The notes below the pieces were generated by a model. The model saw only the letters and a list, made by a program, of their open reading frames with translations, ran no database searches and was not told the origin of the DNA. A DNA stretch of 64,000 bases from Mariprofundus sp. KV (GTDB lineage: Bacteria; Pseudomonadota; Zetaproteobacteria; Mariprofundales; Mariprofundaceae), in the NCBI RefSeq assembly GCF_013387475.1, contig NZ_VWNB01000001.1:152559-216558 (forward strand). Reading direction: 5' to 3'. Positions 17,234 to 26,121 of this stretch are shown piece by piece; the stretch's first letter is position 1, and the number at the start of each line of letters is the position of its first letter. Position numbers and translations under genes: made by a program.

Positions 17234-17632
17234 ATGAAAAAAGCATGGATTATGTTATCGACATTGGGAGCCATGTTGATGTTTCACTCAAATGCAATGG
17301 CCGGCGAAACAGTCATCAGTATCAACAATCAGTCTGGCATGCGACTACATGTCTATGCTGCCGGCCTAACAGAGGTGGCGCAAATGGCACCGGGAAAGTG
17401 GGCACATATTACCCTGCCCTTGAACTATCGCTATCGCGGATCAACCTTCTCCACCATGCAATTAATGGTTGTTGGTGGAGGCTCATGGACTGCGGACAGA
17501 AGCGGCTGGACCACATATGCACATATGAAAACTTGTGCCATCCATGAATTCAAAAGAAACGCCGGTAAACTTACTTGGAATATTACTGGAACGGCAATGA
17601 CCTGCAATGGTCCCCGAGGATACAGGCAATAA
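17234..17632 (+). CDS. Small secreted protein of unknown function
   Basis: A 132-residue protein with a clear Sec signal (residues 1-23, ending AMA) and a strong AAGGAGG 6 nt before the ATG. The mature part of about 109 residues is predicted beta-rich (ETVISINNQSGMRLHVYAAG, WAHITLPLNYRYRGSTF), with two cysteines (CAIHEF and MTCNG) that could form a disulfide. The opening resembles the sugar- or surface-binding beta sandwiches of some secreted toxins and lectins, but I do not recognise the family. Confidence 0.75.
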   Translation: MKKAWIMLSTLGAMLMFHSNAMAGETVISINNQSGMRLHVYAAGLTEVAQMAPGKWAHITLPLNYRYRGSTFSTMQLMVVGGGSWTADRSGWTTYAHMKTCAIHEFKRNAGKLTWNITGTAMTCNGPRGYRQ

Positions 17633-17703
17633 TCTTTTTGTCCGAACTGAATAGGGCTTTTCAATGCCTGTAGTAGAGACATGCTTAAATCCATTGGCAA
17701 TTT

Positions 17704-17732
17704 CACGTTTGGCAGAGAGCCTGCCAAACGTG
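17704..17732. terminator. Perfect 11-bp hairpin between convergent genes
   Basis: CACGTTTGGCA pairs with TGCCAAACGTG around a 7-nt loop between the stop codons of two convergent genes. There is no long T-tract on either strand, so it may be a weak bidirectional terminator or a 3'-end stabiliser. Confidence 0.5.
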
Positions 17733-17760
17733 ACTCTTTAGCAGATGCAACAAACCACGC

Positions 17761-19680
17761 TCAATACCCAAACTCTCCAGAAAGACTCCATGATGAGATC
17801 ATCTGATCCGCAGCCCCCCACTCTTTCCGATTCATTACGGAGACCAGTTTATTCGAAAAATCTGAGATAGCATTCAAAAGTACCACCTCTTTCTCTTCAG
17901 CCAGTTCGCGAATACGTTTGTTATTACTGTCATGGGCCAGTGCCAGCTCTTTCTGCTGATTAAACAACTTATCAAGCTTCGACAGATCCGCTTGAGTTGA
18001 TCCTCCAGCCTCTTTTTTCTTTGCCAGTTGTGCAGCTCCTGCATCGAGTCTGGCTCTCAACTGTTCTATTTCTTCTCCGAGTTTTTTATTTTCGGCGATC
18101 AGTTGATCAAATTCTGCGATGACCGGACCATTGTTAATCTGAGCAGCCTTGGCTTTAAGGGTGTTTAAGAAATGTTCAACACGCGCTTGATTGGGTGTAG
18201 TGCCACTTAATTCGGCTATCTTTATCAAGCCCTCCCTCTTCCCCTCTTTTGTGGTTGCCAAAAAGCTGAAAAAAGGCCCTGAAACATGGCGCAGTCTTTC
18301 AAATTGAGGCTTGATATAGTTCCTCTCTTCTTCACCTTCAACATAATAATTCAAACCATAGCGTCTTTTTCCGTCAATCTTTGTACTTCCGCTCTTAATG
18401 CTTAGTTTTTCATAAAACGGAGCATCAGGGCTGACTTGTCTGGGTAGTTCACCGCTTGAGCTAAAAGCATTCCCTTCTCGATCCACAACAAGATCCACAT
18501 GTTTCATGTATCTACATTTACCTCGACTAGACTTAAAGGCTATGTAAGAGGCCTGGGTGGTCGCTTGGCCAGGATATATTGGGGCTAGACGCTCATAGAC
18601 AAAGGGAATCACTGTCTCGCCTTTGGTGTTGATCGCTCCATGTACAAGCATGTTTTTGATCACTCCCGGACAGATTTCAACATCCATCCACTTAGCAACA
18701 GCGGCAATGGAGTCATAAAAGTCGGCGGGACTGTAAATCTTGAGACTGCCAAGCAGTGGGTTGCCTCTGTTATCTATGAAAAAGTATGTCTGTTTGTCTC
18801 CTTGTGGCTCAAGACTGACCGAGGCCATGCCACTATGAAAATTGGAACTGGCATATGTGTATCTTGGCGGGATCACCGTCTTTCCGGTTTTATCAATATA
18901 TCCCCATAGACCACTTTGATCCTGAACAGAAGTCAAAAGTGCATCATCAGTAAATCCGTTAACGCTTTTATACTTTGGTTTGACAATCACCTTGAACTGA
19001 TTGTCCATCAGCCCCCAAGATTTTCCGTCGGGAGAGTAAAAGGCGCGCTCACCTTCCATGACATGAAGGTCATGATATTCAGAGGTCAAAGCCTTGCCCT
19101 TGGCGTCTATGAACCAATACTTTTTATTATCACCCTGAACCCTTGCGACTCCATTGCTGAATGCACTGGCGTTGAGAAATGATTTGCCTATCGCCTGTTC
19201 GCCACTACTGTCGATAAAAATACTCCTCTTCTCTCCGCCCTCCACCACTTTATAAGCTCCATATCCATCATCAAAGCGGGGATTGTTGAATATCGGGCTG
19301 TGATCAGATCCGCCAAGCCGTAGAAATTTCAACTTCCCTGGTTTGATCAACTGCTTCCCATTCTGGTCATACATATGCCACCAGCCATCTTTGGCGGCCA
19401 CAATATACTTATCATTTCCGGTGGTACGAATTGAATTTTTTTCAAATTCAGCATCTAACAGTATGGAAAATGCGGGATTGTTTTTTTCAATTTGAGCAAG
19501 CGATTCCACCGCTAGTCTGGGCGGACTTTCCACTATGGTCGGGGAGGCGGCATGCAGGAATGGCGTAGTGAAAAACAGAAAACTGCCCAGTAAAAGGCAA
19601 ACACATAGGTAGGACTTCTGACACCAGGGTTGAGCTGAAGTATGAGTGAACAAACTGCTCCGAACTGCAGTTCTGGGCAT
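17761..19680 (-). CDS. Exported WG-repeat protein with C-terminal coiled coil
   Basis: A 639-residue protein. An N-terminal signal or anchor (about 22-44, SYLCVCLLLGSFLFFTTPFLHAA) is followed by several WG repeats, for example DGWWHMYDQNGKQLI, KYWFIDAKGKAL, KSWGLMDNQFKVIVKPKY and SGLWGYIDKTGKTVIPPRY. The last 150 residues form a coiled coil rich in Lys, Glu and Leu. WG repeats build beta-propeller-like binding surfaces. The ATG at 19680 has GGGAGGA upstream. It is divergent from the DUF1566 gene cluster. Confidence 0.85.
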   Translation of the reverse strand: MPRTAVRSSLFTHTSAQPWCQKSYLCVCLLLGSFLFFTTPFLHAASPTIVESPPRLAVESLAQIEKNNPAFSILLDAEFEKNSIRTTGNDKYIVAAKDGWWHMYDQNGKQLIKPGKLKFLRLGGSDHSPIFNNPRFDDGYGAYKVVEGGEKRSIFIDSSGEQAIGKSFLNASAFSNGVARVQGDNKKYWFIDAKGKALTSEYHDLHVMEGERAFYSPDGKSWGLMDNQFKVIVKPKYKSVNGFTDDALLTSVQDQSGLWGYIDKTGKTVIPPRYTYASSNFHSGMASVSLEPQGDKQTYFFIDNRGNPLLGSLKIYSPADFYDSIAAVAKWMDVEICPGVIKNMLVHGAINTKGETVIPFVYERLAPIYPGQATTQASYIAFKSSRGKCRYMKHVDLVVDREGNAFSSSGELPRQVSPDAPFYEKLSIKSGSTKIDGKRRYGLNYYVEGEEERNYIKPQFERLRHVSGPFFSFLATTKEGKREGLIKIAELSGTTPNQARVEHFLNTLKAKAAQINNGPVIAEFDQLIAENKKLGEEIEQLRARLDAGAAQLAKKKEAGGSTQADLSKLDKLFNQQKELALAHDSNNKRIRELAEEKEVVLLNAISDFSNKLVSVMNRKEWGAADQMISSWSLSGEFGY

Positions 19681-19831
19681 ATATTCCTCCCGGCAGAATG
19701 ATTGCTTATCCAGTGCAATATTCTTAATATGAGATATTATAAATTATAGAGGGCGATAAAATAAAAATCCAATAAGAAACAGAAATTACGCTCATATAGG
19801 TGAAACATATCTGTTGCACTTCAACTGAGGA

Positions 19832-20413
19832 ATGCATGGTTTGAAACGGAGAACTATTTTTTTACTGACTACGCTGTCGCTTCTGTTCTGTAGCGCAAAT
19901 GGTTTAAATGCCGGATTCTTTACCGTGGCTACGGACAGTCAGCATCAGATGACCTGGAAAGCCCCTGAAACCGGCCTCGTTTGGTACAAGCAGAGCTGCC
20001 GATCTTTTCGGGAGAGCTTTGGTGGCCCCGACGCCCTCACCCTGTTCTTTGCCAAAAGCTGGGTTTCGCATCTTAATAACAAGAAGGCCGGTGGTTACTC
20101 CGACTGGCGATTGCCGTCTGTTGAGGAGTATAAGAGCATCTTTCGGGAAGGGGCAGGGCAGGTCGTCTATGAATACCGGAGTGTGAAACCGATGCCACTC
20201 TATACTTTAGGCTACCTTCCACCCGTTGAAGGAAAGAGGCGCTATGCCTGGTCGCGTGATGGAGATGGAGAGCAGGCTGCCAGTCTTGATTTCCTCTCCG
20301 GTGAGATGAAAATGTATCCAAGAGAGCTTGATGTGACCTATGAGTTTGATGCCCTTGCAGTGCGAGGTTCCATTACTAAAGAGAAAGGAGAAAAGCATGA
20401 ACCTTCACAATAA
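19832..20413 (+). CDS. Exported DUF1566 (Lcl C-terminal-like) domain protein
   Basis: A 193-residue protein with a signal peptide (residues 1-26) and one DUF1566 domain. The hallmark is GGYSDWRLPSVEEYKSIF, and TGLVWYKQSC lies before it. DUF1566 domains occur in secreted and surface proteins such as the Legionella collagen-like adhesin Lcl. The ATG at 19832 is very close to GAGG; a TTG at 19841 in the same frame is an alternative. Its end overlaps the next gene by 17 bp, so the pair is an operon. Confidence 0.8.
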   Translation: MHGLKRRTIFLLTTLSLLFCSANGLNAGFFTVATDSQHQMTWKAPETGLVWYKQSCRSFRESFGGPDALTLFFAKSWVSHLNNKKAGGYSDWRLPSVEEYKSIFREGAGQVVYEYRSVKPMPLYTLGYLPPVEGKRRYAWSRDGDGEQAASLDFLSGEMKMYPRELDVTYEFDALAVRGSITKEKGEKHEPSQ

Positions 20414-21536
20414 TAAGTTATTTTCCACCCTCCTTTATCTCGCATGCATCATGACACTTCAATGCGCTGTAGTTACACCCTCCCATGCGGTTATGCCTGC
20501 GAAGCATTATGACGAGGCAGCCCGCGCCTCCCAAATTAAGGCAATCGCTATCGTTGAAAAAGTCGAGACGGTGGAGAAGACCAAACGCTCCACCCGTAAA
20601 CGCGTAACATTCAGGTTGGAACGCGCCCTGAGCATGAATACTCCCCAAACCTTTACCGGCACCTGTTATTCCGTTGATCACGCCTGGCAGGAGACCGGAG
20701 TGGGAGGCACCATCTATTACTATCCGCAGGAGGGTGCGAAGGTGTTGGTGACTGTAAGCAGTAACGGCAGCTTGATCACCAGCCACACAACGTTGACACC
20801 AGAGCTGGAGCAGGAGATTGCGCTCAATGGACTGCGAAATATCTCCTTTGGCATGGGAAAAGCCAGTGTGAAACCGGCGGTCAGGCAAGGCGAAGAAGAG
20901 CAGTGGTTCTCCTTTTATGCTGCAGGCAAAACAAAGGGCTTCTTTCATGCCAGCCAAAAACGCAACCGCGAACAACCCATGCTCATAGAATTCACCCATG
21001 AACTGCTGCTGGGCGAGTTGGATGGTGATCGACAGATCTATACAGCCATCACCCACTCCCGAGATGACCATACCCTGACGCCCGAATGGCTGCTCATCTC
21101 CAGTGATAGCATTACCTCTGAGAAAAGAACGCCCCTTATTAAGCGGGAAATAGGCTTCAGGCTAGATGCTTCGCAAAACACCAATGATGGTATTCTTGCA
21201 AAAGGGAAGAGTGATGCCGCAGATGTCGCAATCCCCTCTGCAACCACCACTGATTTTCTGCTCTTTTCATTGATTGAAAAAATGCCCTTTAAAAAAGGCT
21301 TCAGCAGATCTTTGAATCTCATCGAGACATTGGAGCTGCATCTGAAGAAGAATGTTGTAATCCGTTATGCGGGAAAAGACACAGACAATCAGAACCTGCA
21401 TAAATTCATAGAATCCGGTCCGGCACAGGCAACCTATTGGCTCAACAATCAGCACCGACTCATGGAAGTTCACTGGGATGGCGATAAGGTGTTCAAAAGA
21501 TCAACTCAAGCTGAAGCAATGACCACGCTTCAATAA
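20397..21536 (+). CDS. Exported protein of unknown function
   Basis: A 379-residue protein with a signal peptide (about 1-31, ending SHA) and no family I recognise. The N-terminal 110 residues look like a beta-rich domain (QIKAIAIVEKVETVE, KRVTFRLERALSM, FTGTCYSVDHAW), resembling uncharacterised domains that sense or bind in the envelope. The rest is mixed. AAAGGAG lies 6 nt before the ATG, which is inside the end of the DUF1566 gene. A longer frame from 20340 lacks a signal peptide at its start. Confidence 0.75.
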   Translation: MNLHNNKLFSTLLYLACIMTLQCAVVTPSHAVMPAKHYDEAARASQIKAIAIVEKVETVEKTKRSTRKRVTFRLERALSMNTPQTFTGTCYSVDHAWQETGVGGTIYYYPQEGAKVLVTVSSNGSLITSHTTLTPELEQEIALNGLRNISFGMGKASVKPAVRQGEEEQWFSFYAAGKTKGFFHASQKRNREQPMLIEFTHELLLGELDGDRQIYTAITHSRDDHTLTPEWLLISSDSITSEKRTPLIKREIGFRLDASQNTNDGILAKGKSDAADVAIPSATTTDFLLFSLIEKMPFKKGFSRSLNLIETLELHLKKNVVIRYAGKDTDNQNLHKFIESGPAQATYWLNNQHRLMEVHWDGDKVFKRSTQAEAMTTLQ

Positions 21537-21551
21537 AACGAGGACTCAAGT

Positions 21552-21965
21552 ATGGACAACCTATGGCCCTGGCTGATTGTGGCACTGTTTATCGGATTGA
21601 TGCTCTGGCGACAATCCAGAAAGCAGGAGATGGCATTGACTCCCGATGAGATCGTTCCTCTGCTGATCGATAATATCTCTCTTCAAATGGATCACAACAC
21701 CTTTGAGGAAGAGATGCCAAAGCGTTTAGATGAGGCTGGCATTAAGCTGATGGCCGCCACTGATGAATCGACGCGTTTCGTCTTTGATCAGCCCCGAACC
21801 AGTTGGTTTCACTGGGGTTTTTTCTATACCATTGAGATAATCGAAATCAACAAGAAGGGACTTAACCTCTCTGTCGGAATTTACCCCAAAGGGCCAAATC
21901 CACCGCGTGGATTACGTTTAAAAAAACATCTGGATCGATTTGTCGCATTGATTGCTGCTGAGTAA
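21552..21965 (+). CDS. Small membrane-anchored protein of unknown function
   Basis: A 137-residue protein with one N-terminal transmembrane helix (LWPWLIVALFIGLMLW) and a cytoplasmic-type domain of about 110 residues (DEIVPLLIDNISLQMDH, SWFHWGFFYTIEIIEIN). No known family is recognised. It starts 15 bp after the preceding exported protein, with GAGGAC upstream, and is probably the last gene of a three-gene operon. Confidence 0.7.
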   Translation: MDNLWPWLIVALFIGLMLWRQSRKQEMALTPDEIVPLLIDNISLQMDHNTFEEEMPKRLDEAGIKLMAATDESTRFVFDQPRTSWFHWGFFYTIEIIEINKKGLNLSVGIYPKGPNPPRGLRLKKHLDRFVALIAAE

Positions 21966-22050
21966 CTAATATGGAGGCGACCTTCACTGGCCCAAGCCAG
22001 CTCGCTTATTATAACTTTGAAGGCAGGTCTTCATCATTCAGGATGGCTGC

Positions 22051-23133
22051 ATGCGTATCCTGTTGCTCTCCGCCTATGATGCCGCCAGCCACCGGCAGTG
22101 GCGGTTAGGTCTTGCTGCCAACCTGCCGCAACATCAGTGGACAGTGTTAACACTGCCGGACAGGTTTTTTTCATGGCGTATCCGTGGCAATGCCCTCTCC
22201 TGGATTGCCGAACAGCAGGATCTCTTGCAGCAAACATTCGATCTGATCATCGCCACATCGATGGTGGATCTGGCCACCCTGAAGGGGCTGCAGCCCAATC
22301 TGGCAGCTATACCCAGCCTGCTCTATTTTCACGAAAACCAGTTCGCCTACCCCGAATCGGGCCATGCCCACAGCAGCGTTGAAGCGCAGATCACTTCGAT
22401 CTACAGTGCCATGGCGGCAGATCGCCTGCTGTTCAACTCAGCCTATAACCGCAAAACATTCCTGCATGGTGCAAAAGCCCTGCTGAAAAAGATGCCTGAT
22501 CACGCGCCGCTCTCCGTGATCACCGCACTGGAGGCTAAAAGCAGCGAACTCCCTGTTCCTGTTGATGATATCTGTTTCAGGCAAAAGCAAGGCTCGCCTG
22601 ATGAGCCTGTGATACTGGTCTGGAATCACCGCTGGGAGTACGACAAAGGGCCGGATCGACTACACCTGCTGTTAAAAGATCTCATGCACAGAGGCGTGGA
22701 TTTCAGAATCCATCTGCTCGGCCAGCGTTTCCGCAGATGGCCGGAAGCCTTTGATCATATAAAAGAGGTGTTTAAGGCGCAGATTCTCAGTTGGGGTTAT
22801 ATTGAGGATCGTAATGACTATCTGCAGGTACTGCAGAAATCGGATATCGTCTTCTCCACCGCCCTGCATGACTTTCAGGGGCTGGCCATGCAGGAGGCGA
22901 TCGCCTGCGGCTGCACCCCGGTTGCCCCCAACAGGCTTGCCTATCCGGAATATATTCCGGCCAACTGCCTTAGTGGCTCATATCCGGAAGATCCGGAGCA
23001 GGAGGCCTCTGCGATGGTCGAAAAAATCATTGAACTACAGACGAAACCACAACAGCTCGATATCACGCACCGCTCATGGAGCAATCTCGCTGACCGGTAT
23101 GAGATGCTACTGCACACCAGTATCAAACCCTGA
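22051..23133 (+). CDS. Glycosyltransferase of the DUF3524 / queuosine tRNA mannosyltransferase (QTMAN, GTDC1) family
   Basis: A GT-B glycosyltransferase of 360 residues. The N-terminal DUF3524 domain (about 1-165) has the family start ILLLSAYDAASHRQWRLGLA, then LYFHENQFAYPESG and RLLFNSAYNRKTFL. The C-terminal half (about 185-350) is a group-1 glycosyltransferase domain with WNHRWEYDKGPDR (nucleotide-sugar loop) and the donor-binding FQGLAMQEAIACGCTPVAP block. Vertebrate QTMAN adds mannose to queuosine-34 of tRNA-Asp. The bacterial enzyme likely glycosylates queuosine or a similar nucleoside; this is inferred from family membership. Confidence 0.88.
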   Translation: MRILLLSAYDAASHRQWRLGLAANLPQHQWTVLTLPDRFFSWRIRGNALSWIAEQQDLLQQTFDLIIATSMVDLATLKGLQPNLAAIPSLLYFHENQFAYPESGHAHSSVEAQITSIYSAMAADRLLFNSAYNRKTFLHGAKALLKKMPDHAPLSVITALEAKSSELPVPVDDICFRQKQGSPDEPVILVWNHRWEYDKGPDRLHLLLKDLMHRGVDFRIHLLGQRFRRWPEAFDHIKEVFKAQILSWGYIEDRNDYLQVLQKSDIVFSTALHDFQGLAMQEAIACGCTPVAPNRLAYPEYIPANCLSGSYPEDPEQEASAMVEKIIELQTKPQQLDITHRSWSNLADRYEMLLHTSIKP

Positions 23134-23150
23134 AAAAAGGGTTCACCGGC

Positions 23151-23708
23151 TCAGGAGATCAGGGAGATGCCTGTAAAGCTGGCATGGAACATCATCAGGC
23201 CAAAATAGGCCAGCGCGGCCACCACCAGTGCCACACCATCCTGCATCAGTGAGATCTTCTCATCACTCACCCTGGCACCACGTCGATTAGCCGTGATGAT
23301 GGTTAACTGAGAGTAGAGCAGGAAGCTTCCGAAAAGCAGCAAGGAGGCCAGATCGCCATTGGCAACCAGATGCCCCGTCGCCCAGAAGGAGACACCCCAG
23401 AGCATCGGGTGGGGCGTGATCTTTCTGAGTCTCGATTTAATGATAAATGAGACCATCGCCAGCAGAGCAAACAGCATCAGCAGCCCTGTCACATGCATAC
23501 CCCATGCTGGCGGCTCATAGATCTCGATAAAATCCGCAGCCCCTTTACCCAGCACAATCAGCACCATGCCAGCCAGGGAGATCAGCGCAAAAACAGCTTT
23601 ATAACCCTTCTCACCCAGCTTGCTGAGAAGTGAACTCCTCAGTGAAGAGCTGGCGGGCATCAGGTGTATGCCAAAGAAGATGATCAATCCGGCTATCAGA
23701 AGTTCCAT
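23151..23708 (-). CDS. NnrU-family membrane protein
   Basis: A 185-residue integral membrane protein of the NnrU family, with about six helices. It begins MELLIAGLIIFFGIHLMPAS, with a helix-1 His typical of the family. It continues YKAVFALISLAGMVLIVLG and contains TPHPMLWGVSFWATGHLVANGD, the conserved His-rich block. NnrU is required for nitrite or nitric-oxide reduction in denitrifiers, but many members lie outside denitrification loci, as here. GGGGGA upstream supports the ATG at 23708. Confidence 0.87.
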   Translation of the reverse strand: MELLIAGLIIFFGIHLMPASSSLRSSLLSKLGEKGYKAVFALISLAGMVLIVLGKGAADFIEIYEPPAWGMHVTGLLMLFALLAMVSFIIKSRLRKITPHPMLWGVSFWATGHLVANGDLASLLLFGSFLLYSQLTIITANRRGARVSDEKISLMQDGVALVVAALAYFGLMMFHASFTGISLIS

Positions 23709-23783
23709 GTTTTTCCCCCTGTTCTGTATTCCAAAGTGGAGAAAAGTTATGGTTGCCATGTTAAGGTTGAATGAAAGTTATAT

Positions 23784-23944
23784 TTAGGGACACTCTGAAT
23801 AACTACATCCGTGTAGGTATTCAGCACGCAAAGGAAAAAGTGTCATTATTCCTTTGCTAACAACATCAAGCACTTAGAGTGCATGATGTTGGCAGGCCAT
23901 CCATAGCCTGCTCGGATACTCTGACTTGTTCAGAGTATCCTTAG
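23784..23944 (+). repeat. Multi-hairpin element R3 (reference copy)
   Basis: Best-preserved copy, 161 bp. Plus-strand order: D (CTGAATA/TATTCAG), C (GCAAAGG/CCTTTGC), B (CAACATCA pairing with TGATGTTG around an inner GCACT/AGTGC stem), A (GCAGGC/GCCTGC with loop CATCCATA) and E (GGATACTCTGA pairing with TCAGAGTATCC). The ends TTAGGGACACTCTGA and TCAGAGTATCCTTAG are imperfect terminal inverted repeats. It fills the divergent gap before the rhodanese gene; that gene's ribosome-binding site starts immediately beyond it. Confidence 0.92.
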
Positions 23945-23958
23945 GATCAAGGATGACC

Positions 23959-24375
23959 ATGATGAAACCACGCCTGATTATTCTGATGACATCTATCCTC
24001 AGCCTGCTTGCAGCCTGCTCCTTTGATAGCGGGGCTGGCAGCATCACCCAGCAGCAGCTGTTAAAGCGCCTGAGCGAAGGAGAGAAGACGCTGATTCTGG
24101 ATGTGCGTACTGGCGGTGAATATGCGCAAGGTTATATCCCGGGCGCGATGCATATCGACCATCGTGAGATAGAGAGCCGCATACATGAGATCAAAACATA
24201 TAAAGATAAAACTGTCGTGGTCTACTGCCTTACCGGCATGCGCGCCTCCATGGTTGAGGCCAACCTGATTGAGGCTGGGTTCAGCAAGGTTTTTCATCTG
24301 CAGGGTGACTGGTCGGGCTGGCAGGCGGCCGGACTCCCGTTCACCGAACCGAAAGAGAAAAGTGCTCAACTGTGA
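23959..24375 (+). CDS. Rhodanese-like lipoprotein
   Basis: A 138-residue envelope lipoprotein. The signal ends with lipobox LAAC (Cys near residue 17), then a single rhodanese domain: LILDVRTGGEYAQGYIPGAMHIDH, VVVYCLTGMRAS with the active-site Cys, and VFHLQGDWSGWQAAGLP. Such proteins carry persulfide sulfur or act as sulfurtransferases in the periplasm. AAGGA lies 8 nt before the first of two adjacent ATGs. The frame extends upstream into R3, but a start there would lack the lipobox layout. Confidence 0.88.
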   Translation: MMKPRLIILMTSILSLLAACSFDSGAGSITQQQLLKRLSEGEKTLILDVRTGGEYAQGYIPGAMHIDHREIESRIHEIKTYKDKTVVVYCLTGMRASMVEANLIEAGFSKVFHLQGDWSGWQAAGLPFTEPKEKSAQL

Positions 24376-24454
24376 GTACTCAACCGCAACAATTTAGATT
24401 ATAGTTTCCCGCTTTATAGCTGGACGAATATTTCTGACTGAGAGAAGTAGCCCT

Positions 24455-26104
24455 ATGAGTTCTAATAAATACATGACAGGCAGTCTTGACCTGACCAAAC
24501 ATGATACCGGCACCGGTGCACACCGCTCACGTATACCGGTATATATGGATTTCCTGCCCCCATGTAACCACGCCTGCCCTGCTGGCGAAGATATTCAGGC
24601 CTGGCTGGCACTGGCACAGGCCGGTGAGTATGAGGCCGCCTGGCAGAAACTACTGGAGAACAACCCTTTTCCGGCCATTCACGGGCGTGTCTGTTACCAC
24701 CCGTGTGAAACCGCCTGTAATCGCAACTACACAGATGACACAGTAAGCATTCATGCTGTTGAGCGCTTTCTTGGCGACCTGGCTATGGAGAAGGGGTGGA
24801 AACCCGAATTCACCGCACCTGCCGGTGGCAAACGCGTACTGATTATCGGTGCCGGGCCATCCGGCCTCTCCGCGGCCTACCACCTGATTCGCCTTGGCCA
24901 TGAAGTGGAGATCCGTGAAGCAGGCCCGTTTGCCGGTGGTATGATCCATTTCGGTATTCCTGCTTACCGCATGCCTCGCAAGGAGCTCAATCAGGAGATT
25001 CAGCGTGTTGTGGATATGGGCGCGAAGATCGTTCTCGACTGCCGTGTCGATGATATCGAAGCAGCCAAAGCTGAGGGCGGCTTTGATGCTGTGTTCGTTG
25101 CCGTGGGCGCCCACCTGAGCAAAAACATTGAGATTCCAAGCCGTGATGCCCGCAAGATGATGGATGCGGTAAGCTTCCTGAAAAGCGTGGAACATGGTGA
25201 AGATCTGCAGCTCGGTCGCAGGGTCGCTGTTTATGGCGGCGGCAACACTGCCATGGATGCGGCACGCACAGCCAAGCGCCTTGGTGCTGAAGAGGCGGTG
25301 ATCATCTATCGCCGTGATCGCGCCAGCATGCCTGCCCACGATTTCGAAGCTGATGAAGCAATCGAAGAGGGCGTGAAGATCAACTGGCTGCGCACCATCA
25401 AAGAGATCGACTGCACCACCATGACCGTTGAGGTGATGGAGCTCGATGAAAATGGTCGTCCGCAACCAACCGGTGAGACTGAAACACTTGAGACCGATGC
25501 CCTGATTATGGCAGTAGGTCAGGATACCGACACCGGCTTCCTGAAAAAGGTGGAAGGCATTGAGTTCAACCGGGATGGCACGGTAGTGGTTGGCCCGAAT
25601 ATGATGACCGGAGCAGACGGTGTGTTTGCCGGTGGTGATATGGTGCCAAGCGAGCGCTCGGTCACTATCGCTACAGGGCATGGTAAAAAAGCGGCCCGTT
25701 ATATCGATGCCTGGCTGCGTGGTGATGCCTATGAGCCTGCCGCCAAACACCCGATTGTCGAACATGACAAACTTCAACTCTGGTACAGCACCGAAGCACC
25801 AAAACGGTCACAGGGTGAACTCTCTCCTGAACAGCGTCTGGGCGGTTTCGAAGAGATTCTGCAGGGATACAGTGAAAAAGAGGCGCTGTTTGAGGCCAAA
25901 CGCTGCCTCTCCTGCGGCAACTGTTTTGAGTGTGACGGCTGCTACGGCTCCTGCCCGGAGGATGCGATCATCAAGTTGGGTAAAGGCAAACGTTATATGT
26001 ATGACTACGACAAATGCACCGGTTGCGCCTCCTGTTTTGAGCAGTGCCCGTGCCATGCCATTGAGATGGTCAAGGAAGAGACTACAAGCACAGGTCAGGA
26101 ATAA
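24455..26104 (+). CDS. GltD-like NAD(P)H-dependent flavoprotein with C-terminal 2[4Fe-4S] ferredoxin domain
   Basis: A 549-residue oxidoreductase related to the glutamate synthase small subunit and NfnB. The N-terminal Fe-S domain carries CNHACPAGEDIQAW and CYHPCETACNR. An FAD motif (VLIIGAGPSGLSAAYHL, near residue 128) and an NAD(P) motif (RVAVYGGGNTAMDAARTA, near 250) follow. The last 70 residues hold two 4Fe-4S clusters (CLSCGNCFECDGCYGSCP and CTGCASCFEQCPC). It is directly upstream of PFOR (17 bp or less). It probably passes electrons between NAD(P)H and the ferredoxin pool of PFOR. Confidence 0.9.
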   Translation: MSSNKYMTGSLDLTKHDTGTGAHRSRIPVYMDFLPPCNHACPAGEDIQAWLALAQAGEYEAAWQKLLENNPFPAIHGRVCYHPCETACNRNYTDDTVSIHAVERFLGDLAMEKGWKPEFTAPAGGKRVLIIGAGPSGLSAAYHLIRLGHEVEIREAGPFAGGMIHFGIPAYRMPRKELNQEIQRVVDMGAKIVLDCRVDDIEAAKAEGGFDAVFVAVGAHLSKNIEIPSRDARKMMDAVSFLKSVEHGEDLQLGRRVAVYGGGNTAMDAARTAKRLGAEEAVIIYRRDRASMPAHDFEADEAIEEGVKINWLRTIKEIDCTTMTVEVMELDENGRPQPTGETETLETDALIMAVGQDTDTGFLKKVEGIEFNRDGTVVVGPNMMTGADGVFAGGDMVPSERSVTIATGHGKKAARYIDAWLRGDAYEPAAKHPIVEHDKLQLWYSTEAPKRSQGELSPEQRLGGFEEILQGYSEKEALFEAKRCLSCGNCFECDGCYGSCPEDAIIKLGKGKRYMYDYDKCTGCASCFEQCPCHAIEMVKEETTSTGQE

Positions 26105-26121
26105 GGGTGGGTAACGACACG

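Noticed and set aside
24650-25777. Open frame of 375 codons on the minus strand
   Set aside because: Antisense to the GltD-like flavoprotein; the translation has no recognisable domain and arises from the codon bias of the real gene.
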